Of a stretch of 64,000 nt of DNA, positions 37,701 through 44,602 are shown in pieces. The stretch covers positions 62,001-126,000 of the forward strand of contig JBAZYO010000002.1 of NCBI GenBank assembly GCA_041659285.1. The letters are read 5' to 3'. The translations under genes and the position numbers were made by a program. The notes under the pieces are model-generated. The model saw only the letters and a program-made list of their open reading frames with translations. It searched no databases and had not been told where the DNA came from. Numbering within the stretch: the first letter of the stretch is position 1; each line of letters starts with the position of its first letter. Origin of the DNA: Vicinamibacterales bacterium (GTDB lineage: Bacteria; Acidobacteriota; Vicinamibacteria; Vicinamibacterales; UBA2999).

Positions 37701-38935
37701 AGATCACCCTGAGCCCGATCGAGACCGACGAGGGCACGACGGTCGTGGCGGCGATCCGGGACGTGACCGATCGGCTGAAACTTGAACAGCAGGCGCGACG
37801 GGCGCAGCGCATGGAAGCCATCGGCACGCTGGCCGGCGGCATTGCGCACGATCTCAACAATGCGCTGGCGCCCATCACGATGTCGCTGTCGATGCTCAGG
37901 ACACGGCCGAACAGCCCGCGCTTGATCGACACGATGGAGCGCAGCGCCATGCGGGCCGTCGGCATGGTGCAGCAGTTGCTGGCCTTTGCGAGAGGGGCGG
38001 ACGGTCAACGGACGCCTCTGGAGGCCACCCACCTGGTGAGCGACCTCGAGGCCATCATCCGCCCCACATTCCCCAAGAACATCACCCTCGACATTCACGT
38101 GCCTGCTGCCGCGCCGGCCCCGGTGATGGGCGACACCACGCAGTTGCACCAGGTGCTGCTCAATCTCTGCGTGAACGCCCGGGATGCCATGCCCGACGGT
38201 GGCACCCTGACCCTGGCGGTGGCCGATGTCGACGTCGATGCCGCGCTCGCGGCGTCGGCGCCGGATGCCGCCGGCCGGCCGGGCCCCTATGTCGCCTTGC
38301 ACGTCACCGATACGGGAAGCGGCATCCCGCCCGAAATGACCGAGCGGATCTTCGATCCGTTCTTCACCACGAAGGGACCCGACAAGGGTACCGGCCTGGG
38401 CCTGTCCACCGTTCTCGGCATCGTCAAGGGACACGGCGGCTTCATCCTGATGTCATCGAAGGTGGGGCACGGGACCACCTTCTCGGTGTACCTCCCGGCC
38501 GCAAAGGGCGTCACCGCGGAAGCCTCGCCCCCGGCGACCGGCTCGATCACCGGCGCCGGGGAACTGGTGCTGCTGGTGGATGATGAGGACTCGGTTCGCG
38601 AGGCGGCCGGCCAGGTGCTGGCGCGACTCAACTTCACGTGCCTCCTCGCCGCCGACGGCAACGAGGCCCTGTCATTGGTCGCACGCCACGGTCCGGCGAT
38701 TCGGGTGGTGATCACCGACCTGCACATGCCGCACATGAGCGGCCTCGGCTTCGTCGGTGCAATGCGGCTGATGCTGCCCGACACTCCGGTAATCGTCACC
38801 AGCGGGCGGCTCGATGACGCCGCGGAACAATTCAGGGAGCTGGGCGTGCGCCTTGTGCTCGACAAGCCTTTCACGGAAGAGAAACTGGCGGCCGCTCTGC
38901 GCGTTGCCCTCGACGCGTCCGGGCCGGCGCAGTAG
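34730..38935 (+). CDS. Giant hybrid sensor kinase: receiver-PAS-PAS-GAF-PAS-GAF-PAS-HisKA-ATPase-receiver
   Basis: This 1401-aa cytoplasmic protein begins at the ATG two bases after the upstream stop; the TTG six bases earlier is less likely. The N-terminal receiver has FIVEDEALIAMELRDRL and VVLMDVRL. It is followed by a coiled coil, then PAS, PAS (SIGDAVMATDTAGRITQMNP), GAF, PAS (SPVGVFRTDVAGE), GAF and PAS (SDGIVMTDRHGLITLVN). HisKA (GGIAHDLNNALAPITMSL) and an intact ATPase domain (NARDAMPDGG, DTGSGIPPE, GTGLGLS) lead into a second receiver (VVITDLHMPHMSGLG). It probably integrates phosphate from the preceding HisKA_2 kinase with its own sensing. Confidence 0.9.
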   Translation: MPTPPTAIFIVEDEALIAMELRDRLTVLGYHVCGHALRGEVALEQVPASGADVVLMDVRLAGTMDGIETAARLHDLTDAAIIFLTAYSDDDLLRRAGAVEPHGYLVKPFEERELHATIQMALYRRRMERAIQEANERLEERVRERTAALEASGRLLSSINANLEGTVIYRMAFSATGQMRCTYMSPNVEDVFGISAVDFMADADAIFRMMEPADVPRVRANITESLRTGNTASVEFRLRRVDGSIAWLHFRSRLSERLPDGTQVRDGVATDITAAKDAEATLRESEERLAVTLQSIGDAVMATDTAGRITQMNPIAEQLTGWPLSEALGLPVAEVFHIINATTRQPADSPVGEVLASGGPHELANHTALVARDGTERAIADSAAPIRDAGGRLLGVVLVFRDETEARDRRRLVERQRTMLAALHLAQEQYITDPDSYVAFDGLLAAVIQSTASSCGFIAEIHRDDTGRPHLSIDAVSAGAPREFVAWFGLLAGVPSPEPGHLDALIATLVTAHAPFISNRPATDPRRDGPPPGAERPHAFMGIPIVVGDETVGMVGMADRPGGYDESLLADLRPLLTTCGSLILARRNEQRRQAAEVALRDLNTNLEAEVQRRAAALAESEQMFSTLATASPVGVFRTDVAGECVSVNDRWCEITALSEQEARGTGWSRALHPHDRDRVGTEWMAAVQTSGEFRSEYRFQRPDGESTWVLGQAVPIVDDRGIAGGYIGTLTDVTEQKQTERALRALSSDLLGLKGAAFFDSTVRSLAELLDCEVAFASQRVAVQRSQLQTIAIIEDGALQRDYAYDVTNRPCHDVLEAGAGVFVSRGARKHYPLDPILAAKQIEAVAAVPIIDHGGRVIGVVGVMSRRPLTHPSRTEAILGLFGVSIAAEIERERGARQFRDLVEFASDGIVMTDRHGLITLVNRQAERLFGWSREELVGRQVEVLIPANVRARHISDRQSFFERPEQRAMGPDRPTLLARRKDGSEFPAEITLSPIETDEGTTVVAAIRDVTDRLKLEQQARRAQRMEAIGTLAGGIAHDLNNALAPITMSLSMLRTRPNSPRLIDTMERSAMRAVGMVQQLLAFARGADGQRTPLEATHLVSDLEAIIRPTFPKNITLDIHVPAAAPAPVMGDTTQLHQVLLNLCVNARDAMPDGGTLTLAVADVDVDAALAASAPDAAGRPGPYVALHVTDTGSGIPPEMTERIFDPFFTTKGPDKGTGLGLSTVLGIVKGHGGFILMSSKVGHGTTFSVYLPAAKGVTAEASPPATGSITGAGELVLLVDDEDSVREAAGQVLARLNFTCLLAADGNEALSLVARHGPAIRVVITDLHMPHMSGLGFVGAMRLMLPDTPVIVTSGRLDDAAEQFRELGVRLVLDKPFTEEKLAAALRVALDASGPAQ

Positions 38936-38992
38936 CGGCAGAGGCACTCCCGCCCGGCCGTCGCCACACAGCGCCGCTGACGCCATCGGGCT

Positions 38993-39796
38993 TCACCACG
39001 CGCCCTGCGTGCCCGTCTTCCGCCAGATCATCTCCCGGCTTCTCCCAACGCCCAGCTGGTAGAACAGCCGGCTGAGGCTTGGGTCGGTTCGCCGCACGGC
39101 CTCCCACGTTTCGTCCAGCGGCAGCGAGCCGCCGCGCATCAACTCGGTCGGGCGCCCCGCTTCGGCCACCTCCGCCTCGCAGCCCTGCGTCTCGAGCCAC
39201 CGTTCCAACCCGAACGGTGCGAAGTGATGGAGGTGCAGCGGATGCTCCCAGAACCGGTCGTCAGGCGAGGTCATGACGCGTCGCGAGAGCCACCCGGCGT
39301 CGTTGGGCACGGCCAGCTGCAGGAGTCCCTTCGATCTGAGCGCGCCGATCGCGCGTCGCAGCAGGCGTCCGGGGAATTGCACATGCTCCAGCACGAACCA
39401 CAGCCTGACGACATCGTAGCTGTCGTCGACCGGATTCCAGTGCTGAGCGTCCAATGCCTCGACCTTGTCGCCAAGGTGGCCCGCCAGACCGATGAGCCGT
39501 CGATCGCTGTCGAAGCCGGTGGCCTGCCAGCCGGCCGCCGACGCCGCCTCGACGAACGCGCCGCTCCCACACCCGACGTCGAATAATCGGCGCCCCTCCG
39601 TGAGCGTGGACAGCAGCGACAGCCATCGGTGGTCCGCCGGATTCTGCCCTCTGGCATAGTCGACGGGATCGGACAACACACTCGCCTCACCCGTGACTTG
39701 CGTCAGGGTGCCGCAGGCAGGGCAACAGAGGTAGCGTGCCGTCTCAGGCACCAGCCCGCCGCCGTCACACAGGGGACACTGGGAGGGCTCGGTCAT
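38993..39796 (-). CDS. Class I SAM-dependent methyltransferase with N-terminal zinc ribbon
   Basis: Starting at MTEPSQCPLC, whose ATG overlaps the preceding stop by four bases, gives 267 aa. The first 30 residues hold a zinc ribbon (CPLC ... CCPAC). The SAM-binding motif is RLFDVGCGSGAFVEAA, followed by acidic GFDSD and VVRLWFVLEHV, typical of the Methyltransf_23 family seen in polysaccharide clusters. The acceptor is unknown, probably a sugar. It is the second gene of a two-gene minus-strand operon and begins the glycan island. Confidence 0.85.
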   Translation of the reverse strand: MTEPSQCPLCDGGGLVPETARYLCCPACGTLTQVTGEASVLSDPVDYARGQNPADHRWLSLLSTLTEGRRLFDVGCGSGAFVEAASAAGWQATGFDSDRRLIGLAGHLGDKVEALDAQHWNPVDDSYDVVRLWFVLEHVQFPGRLLRRAIGALRSKGLLQLAVPNDAGWLSRRVMTSPDDRFWEHPLHLHHFAPFGLERWLETQGCEAEVAEAGRPTELMRGGSLPLDETWEAVRRTDPSLSRLFYQLGVGRSREMIWRKTGTQGAW

Positions 39797-40788
39797 CGCG
39801 ATGCCGTGTTTCGAGAAAGACTGGCGCGAATGGTGTCGAACCGCCACAGCGCCAGCGCCTTGTCGGCGAAGAGCCCGTCCGGGCCGGGCGCCTTCTCCGC
39901 GATCGTTTCAAGAGGGGCCGGCAGCCCGAACGGGGGTTGCCGCAGATCCACCGGGCGCCATGCTCCCGTAATGACGTCGTGGTTCCGGCCGGAATCGGGA
40001 AACGTCGTCGACAGGAGGTAGGTGGACGAAGTGCGCGCGAAGTTGCGGAGCACGTCGGCCGCCACGTGATTGGGCAGGTGGACGAGGCAGTCGCGGCAGA
40101 TGATGAGGTCGGCCGACGGCAGCGCGTCGACGGCGATGTCGCGATGGAGAAAGGTCACGCGCGGCGCCGCGAACCGTTCCGCGTTTCGGGCGATGAGCGG
40201 CGCCACGATATCGACGCCCGTGTAGTGGTCGAGGCTCGGCAGCAGCTCGGCCATCCAGTTGACGTCGCCGCAAGGCGCGTCCAGGATCGAGCGGACGCCG
40301 TACTGCTGGAGGAGCGCGGGCAGCGCGTCGCGCACACGCCGCGTAGCCCCAAGTGACGACCCGCCGCCCGACACCGACTCGGCATCACGCCAACTGTTGG
40401 TGTGGAAGATGCGGGAGAACACGTCCTCGCTCCGCTCGCCGTCGCCGGTGGCGAGCGACGCCACCGTGGCGAAGTCGGCACCGGCCATCCAGCCGGCTTC
40501 GACCAGCTGTTCCGCGATCTGGGTTTCGTACATCGACGCGATGACGACGAACGGGCGCGCGGGCTGGTGAAGCACACTCCGCGGATCGGCGACCGGCAGT
40601 CCTTCGACCGTCGAGCCCCATCGCCCGGACGCCTGGTCCAGGAATCCGCACAGGTTCCGGTCGCGCAACAGTCGCCGCGCCTCGAGACCCACCTGCCCGG
40701 CACCCCAGATGTAGACCGGACGGCCCGATACCGGGGACCGGTGCAGGCCGGACGAGAGCGGGGCCGACGGATCGGTCGTGTTCGGCAT
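39793..40788 (-). CDS. SAM methyltransferase with N-terminal Rossmann (FGAG-type) domain
   Basis: The start MPNTTDPSAPL (40788) was preferred to an ATG 33 bases upstream because a sigma-54-type promoter predicts transcription starting near 40799; this gives 331 aa. The N-terminal part (VYIWGAGQVGLEARRLLRD ... GLPVADPRSVL ... FVVIASMYETQI) is a small Rossmann domain like that of PglD-type enzymes. The C-terminal half is a methyltransferase with SILDAPCGDVNWMAELL and VDIVAPLIARN. A similar Rossmann module is found at the C-terminus of the 50.7 kb methyltransferase and the 58.7 kb glycosyltransferase. Confidence 0.82.
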   Translation of the reverse strand: MPNTTDPSAPLSSGLHRSPVSGRPVYIWGAGQVGLEARRLLRDRNLCGFLDQASGRWGSTVEGLPVADPRSVLHQPARPFVVIASMYETQIAEQLVEAGWMAGADFATVASLATGDGERSEDVFSRIFHTNSWRDAESVSGGGSSLGATRRVRDALPALLQQYGVRSILDAPCGDVNWMAELLPSLDHYTGVDIVAPLIARNAERFAAPRVTFLHRDIAVDALPSADLIICRDCLVHLPNHVAADVLRNFARTSSTYLLSTTFPDSGRNHDVITGAWRPVDLRQPPFGLPAPLETIAEKAPGPDGLFADKALALWRFDTIRASLSRNTASR

Positions 40789-40809
40789 GGCTTCTGGCGC
40801 GCCCGCGAC

Positions 40810-40825
40810 TGCAATCCTCATACCG
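40810..40825 (-). promoter_or_regulatory. Possible sigma-54-type promoter, minus strand
   Basis: The minus strand reads CCGGTATGAGGATTGCAG, with GG (40824-40823) and GC (40812-40811) 10 bases apart and a full TTGCA at -12. The -24 side matches only partly. The predicted start (about 40799) fits the methyltransferase ATG at 40788. It is divergent from the stronger plus-strand promoter 35 bases away. Confidence 0.4.
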
Positions 40826-40858
40826 GCCTATCAGGCTGTCCCATTTGGTTCTTGGCGA

Positions 40859-40874
40859 TGGCACACCATTCGCT
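40859..40874 (+). promoter_or_regulatory. Sigma-54-type promoter for the DegT-led operon
   Basis: TGGCACACCATTCGCT has a perfect TGGCAC at -24 and CGC at -12, with GG (40860) and GC (40872) 10 bases apart. The start near 40885 leaves a 16-base leader that contains GGAG before the ATG at 40901. Confidence 0.65.
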
Positions 40875-40900
40875 GTGTCGGAGGGCGGAGACCCTGTGAG

Positions 40901-42169
40901 ATGACGGAAGAGCAGGAAAACCCTGCGATGGGCGGCCGTACGGTGACGGCCGGCCGAATCGAGGATGTCGGCTTGCCGACACGCCGTTCCACTTACCTGC
41001 CGTTCGGGCAGCCGCACTTCGGCGATGAGGAAATCGCGGCAGTCACCCGCGTGCTGCGTTCGGGCTGGGTGGGCCTCGGTCCCGAGACGATAGCGTTCGA
41101 GGAAGAGTTGGCCGGCAGCTTCGGCGCGCCTCATGTGGTCGCGGTCAACTCGTGCACGTCGGCGCTGTTCCTGTCGCTGCTCGTCCACGGCGTCGGCGCC
41201 GGAGACGAGGTGATCGTCCCGAGCCTCACGTGGATCAGCACCGCGAACGCCGCACGCCACCTGGGTGCCACGCCGGTCTTCTGTGACATCCATTCCGAGA
41301 CCATGTGCGTGACGCCGGCGACGGTGCGCGCGCGCCTGACCCCGCGAACCAAGGCGGTGGTCGTCGTGCACCTGGGCGGCCTCGCGGTGGACGTCGAGGC
41401 CATCCGCCGCGCGATCCCCTCGCACATCGCCATCGTCGAGGATGCGGCCCACGCGTGTGGCGCCAGGTTTGCGGATGGGACGGCTGTGGGATCGTCGGGC
41501 AACCTGACCTGCTTCAGTTTCTACGCGAACAAGAACCTCTCCACGGGCGATGGCGGCGCCATCGCGCTTGCGGACGGACGGCTGGCGGACCGCCTGCGTT
41601 CGCTGCGTCAGCACGCGCTGCCCAACGACGCATGGAAGCGGTTCATCGACGCCCGCAGCCTGGGCTCGACGGCGATCGACGAAGTCGGTTACAAGATGAA
41701 CTACACGGACCTGCAGGCCGCCATCGGGCGCGTGCAGCTTCGCCGCCAGCCGGAGTTTGCCGTGCGGCGGCTGGCCGTGGCTCGGACTTACGCCGAGCGT
41801 CTGGCGTCGTTGCCGTGGGCGATTCCGATCCAGTCCGGCGTGCTCGAACCCGCGCACGCCCGTCACCTGTTCCTCGTGCAGCTTCCCATCGGCGACCTCG
41901 CGCAATCACGCGACGACATTCTGAGCGGCCTGCGTGACCGGAACATCGGCGCCAGCATTCACTATCAGCCGGTCCACACGATGCCGCTCTACGCGCGGGG
42001 GCGAGCCGATGTCCTGCCGGTGACCGACCACGTGGCGAGCCGGATTCTCACGCTGCCGATCAGCGCTTCGATGTCCGTGGCGGATGCCCGGCAGGCGATC
42101 GCGGCGCTCGCGGATGTGGTGTCGACACAGCCGGTCCGGCAACCGCAGCTGAAGCGGAGTGTGGGCTGA
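40901..42169 (+). CDS. DegT/DnrJ/EryC1 family PLP-dependent sugar aminotransferase
   Basis: This is a 422-aa enzyme. The core starts at YLPFGQPHFGDEEIAAV; the preceding 30 residues are an extension, and MGGRTV at 40928 is an alternative start. GSFGAPHVVAVNSCTSALFLSL binds the cofactor phosphate, VEDAAHACGA gives the cofactor Asp, and Lys211 in FYANKNLSTGDGG forms the Schiff base. Such enzymes transfer an amino group to keto-sugars, as PseC does in pseudaminic acid synthesis; the exact sugar here is not settled. It heads an operon running to 47.3 kb. Confidence 0.9.
   Translation: MTEEQENPAMGGRTVTAGRIEDVGLPTRRSTYLPFGQPHFGDEEIAAVTRVLRSGWVGLGPETIAFEEELAGSFGAPHVVAVNSCTSALFLSLLVHGVGAGDEVIVPSLTWISTANAARHLGATPVFCDIHSETMCVTPATVRARLTPRTKAVVVVHLGGLAVDVEAIRRAIPSHIAIVEDAAHACGARFADGTAVGSSGNLTCFSFYANKNLSTGDGGAIALADGRLADRLRSLRQHALPNDAWKRFIDARSLGSTAIDEVGYKMNYTDLQAAIGRVQLRRQPEFAVRRLAVARTYAERLASLPWAIPIQSGVLEPAHARHLFLVQLPIGDLAQSRDDILSGLRDRNIGASIHYQPVHTMPLYARGRADVLPVTDHVASRILTLPISASMSVADARQAIAALADVVSTQPVRQPQLKRSVG
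40966..40981. promoter_or_regulatory. TGTCGG-CTTG-CCGACA palindrome inside the degT 5' end
   Basis: This perfect 6-4-6 palindrome shares both half-sites with the one at 29805. It lies about 80 bases downstream of the predicted sigma-54 start, within codons 22-27. Flagellar activators such as FlrC are known to bind downstream of the start site, so a regulatory role is possible even though it is in coding sequence. A GTGTCGG half-site also lies at 40875. Confidence 0.5.
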
Positions 42170-43137
42170 TGGACTACGGGTTTGGGGACCGGTTGTCCGC
42201 CGCGTTTCCGTCGCAGGTCATCATCGACGTGACCGAGCTCTGCAACCTCGCGTGCACGCACTGTCCGCACCCGGCGTTCAAGCAATCGTCGCACTATGCC
42301 GGGCGATCGCTGGCGTTCGAATTGAGCGCCAAGGCTATCGGCGAAGTGGCGGCGGCCGGCCGCGGCCACGTGCGGAATGTCCGCTATGCGAGTGACGGGG
42401 AGCCGCTGCTCAACAAGGCGATCTACAGGATGCTGTCGGATGCGGTGGAGCGCTCGGGGACGTTCGTGTCGCTCACCACCAACGGCACGCTGCTGACACC
42501 GTCGCGAATCGACCAACTGCTCGAGACCGGCGTGCAACTGGTGGATGTGAGCATCGATGCCTTCTCGGCGGAGACCTACTCGAACATTCGCGTGCACGGC
42601 GATCTGGCGGTAACCCGCGGCAACATCGAGCGCCTTATTGCGCGCGCCAGTGAATCAGGATCGGCCACGCGGATTGCCGTCAGCTTCATCGAACAACCCG
42701 GGAACGCCCACGAGACCGCCGACTTCGAGCGGTTCTGGACGGACGCTGGCGCGCATTCAGTGGCCATCCGACGCCTCCATTCCGCGTCGGGCGCCGTGAT
42801 CGCCGTGGCCGATGTGATGCGCCGCCAGGCGGCGACGCAGGCGCGCCGGCCATGTGTTTATCCGTGGGAGCGCGTCGTCGTCACGCCCAGGGGGACGCTG
42901 GCGTTCTGCCCGTCTGACTGGACCGGCGGATCGTCCCTTGTCGATTACGCGACCACCACGATCGCGGAGTTGTGGCAGAGCCGTCGGTACGAGGCCTTGC
43001 GCCGCGCGCATCTCACCAACGACTACAGCGCCCACGCCTTCTGTGGGCAGTGCCCCGACTGGCGGGAAACGCGATGGCCCGGGCAGGGCGCCAGCTACGC
43101 GACCCTCGTTCAGGGCCTGAAGGAGACCGCCGCATGA
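42169..43137 (+). CDS. Radical SAM enzyme with SPASM-like C-terminus
   Basis: This is a 322-aa protein. The 4Fe-4S motif CNLACTHC supplies Cys25, Cys29 and Cys32. NVRYASDGEPLLN is the GGE-type SAM-binding strand, and SLTTNGTLL follows. The C-terminus has further cysteines (RRPCVYPW, AFCPSDW and FCGQCPDW) arranged like a SPASM domain that holds a second cluster. SPASM enzymes modify peptides or sugars by radical chemistry. The ATG overlaps the aminotransferase stop by one base, so it belongs to the same glycan operon. The substrate is unknown. Confidence 0.88.
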   Translation: MDYGFGDRLSAAFPSQVIIDVTELCNLACTHCPHPAFKQSSHYAGRSLAFELSAKAIGEVAAAGRGHVRNVRYASDGEPLLNKAIYRMLSDAVERSGTFVSLTTNGTLLTPSRIDQLLETGVQLVDVSIDAFSAETYSNIRVHGDLAVTRGNIERLIARASESGSATRIAVSFIEQPGNAHETADFERFWTDAGAHSVAIRRLHSASGAVIAVADVMRRQAATQARRPCVYPWERVVVTPRGTLAFCPSDWTGGSSLVDYATTTIAELWQSRRYEALRRAHLTNDYSAHAFCGQCPDWRETRWPGQGASYATLVQGLKETAA

Positions 43138-43868
43138 CCGTCGCTGAATGTGTGACCACGCCGCTTGTCTCCGACATTGAAACGTTGGTGGAAGGCGTGC
43201 ACGGCTGGTCGCCCATCGACCAGCTGTTCATGCTGTCGATGCTCGTCCACGCGACGTCGCACCTGCCAGGCGATCTCGTGGAAGTGGGATCGTGGTTTGG
43301 CCGTTCGGCCGTGGTGCTCGGCGCCGCCGCCCGCGACACGCACGGCATCGTCCATTGCATCGATCCGTTCCCGCAGCGGGACGACTGGCGTCGCAATGCG
43401 GACGGCAGCTACTCATTCGAGGTGGCGGTCGATGGCCACCGCCACACCGGCTACCTGGAACAGACCGTGTGGCCGGCGCCGTTCGAGGCGCAGATGGCGC
43501 CCATCTACGCCACCCATCCCAGTGTCTTCGACGGGTTCCTGGACAACGTCCGCGAGCGCGGGCTGCAGTCCGTGGTCCAGCCCCATCGCGGCACCGCGTC
43601 CACCTTCGCCGGACAGGCTCCGCCCTCGTTCCAATGCCGCCTTCTGTTCCTTGACGGCGACCATGGCTATGCGGCGGTGCGGGACGACATCATGCGGTTG
43701 ACGCCCTTCCTGGTCCCGGGCGGGTGGATTTGCTTCGACGATGCATTTTCCGGCTATGACGGCGTGAATCGCGCGGTCACCGAGTTCATCATCGAGAGTC
43801 CCGAGTTCGATCTCAAGCGGCAGATGACCCGGAAATGCTTTGCCGCGAGGAAGGCGCTGCGTCGCTGA
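43134..43868 (+). CDS. Class I SAM-dependent methyltransferase (Methyltransf_24 type)
   Basis: This 244-aa protein starts with ATG overlapping the radical SAM stop by four bases. DLVEVGSWFGRSAVVLGAAA is the SAM-binding loop, HCIDPFPQRDDW follows, and LLFLDGDHGYAAVRDD with WICFDDAFSGYDG complete the family pattern. Such enzymes O-methylate sugars in surface glycans. There is no membrane or signal segment. The acceptor is unknown. Confidence 0.87.
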   Translation: MTVAECVTTPLVSDIETLVEGVHGWSPIDQLFMLSMLVHATSHLPGDLVEVGSWFGRSAVVLGAAARDTHGIVHCIDPFPQRDDWRRNADGSYSFEVAVDGHRHTGYLEQTVWPAPFEAQMAPIYATHPSVFDGFLDNVRERGLQSVVQPHRGTASTFAGQAPPSFQCRLLFLDGDHGYAAVRDDIMRLTPFLVPGGWICFDDAFSGYDGVNRAVTEFIIESPEFDLKRQMTRKCFAARKALRR

Positions 43869-43882
43869 GGCGCGGACATGCG

Positions 43883-44602
43883 ATGAAGCGGGTCGCGATT
43901 CTCCAGTCGAACTACATTCCGTGGAAGGGGTATTTCGACCTCATCCACGACGTCGATACGCTCGTGTTTTATGACGACGTCCAGTACACGACCAACGACT
44001 GGCGGAACCGCAATCGCATCAAGACCGCGTCGGGGCCGCAATGGCTGACCATACCCGTGGGCAAGCACATGCACCGCCGGATCTGCGACGTCACGCTGCC
44101 ATGGGACGGGGCCTGGGCGGAGACGCACTGGCGCCGGATTGAGGCGGCCTATCGGCATACGCCGTACTTCCCGCAGTACCGCGACTACTTCGAGGCCTTG
44201 TATCGAGGACGCCGGTCGACATCGTTGTCTGAGCTGAACCAGGCATTCGTGATGGGCATCTGCCGCGACCTGCTCGGCGTGGCGACACGGTTCGAGCAGT
44301 CCGGCGACTACGCGCTGACCGGGACGAAAGGCGCGCGCGTCTTCGACCTGCTCGATCAAGTCGGTGCCGACGTGTACGTCTCCGGACCTGCCGCACGTGC
44401 CTACCTCACCGACGACGCTTTCACGGCGCGCGGCATGAGCGTCGTCTGGAAGGACTACAGCGGATACCCGGAGTATCCCCAGGCGCACGGTCCGTTTCGC
44501 CACGACGTCAGCATCCTTGACTTGTTGTTCCACACCGGACCCGACGCGCCGTGGCACATCTGGGGCTGGCGCGAGACCGCCGCTCGGGTGGTGGCGGCGT
44601 GA
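43883..44602 (+). CDS. WbqC-family protein
   Basis: This is a 239-aa protein beginning MKRVAILQSNYIPWKGYFDLI, the defining N-terminal motif of the WbqC family, followed by DTLVFYDDVQYTTNDWRNRN and WLTIPV. WbqC proteins are found in O-antigen and flagellin-glycan clusters, and may act as transferases on sugar amines, but their reaction is not established. It is encoded between the methyltransferase and the DUF115 gene and overlaps the latter by GTGA. The length is typical. Confidence 0.9.
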   Translation: MKRVAILQSNYIPWKGYFDLIHDVDTLVFYDDVQYTTNDWRNRNRIKTASGPQWLTIPVGKHMHRRICDVTLPWDGAWAETHWRRIEAAYRHTPYFPQYRDYFEALYRGRRSTSLSELNQAFVMGICRDLLGVATRFEQSGDYALTGTKGARVFDLLDQVGADVYVSGPAARAYLTDDAFTARGMSVVWKDYSGYPEYPQAHGPFRHDVSILDLLFHTGPDAPWHIWGWRETAARVVAA

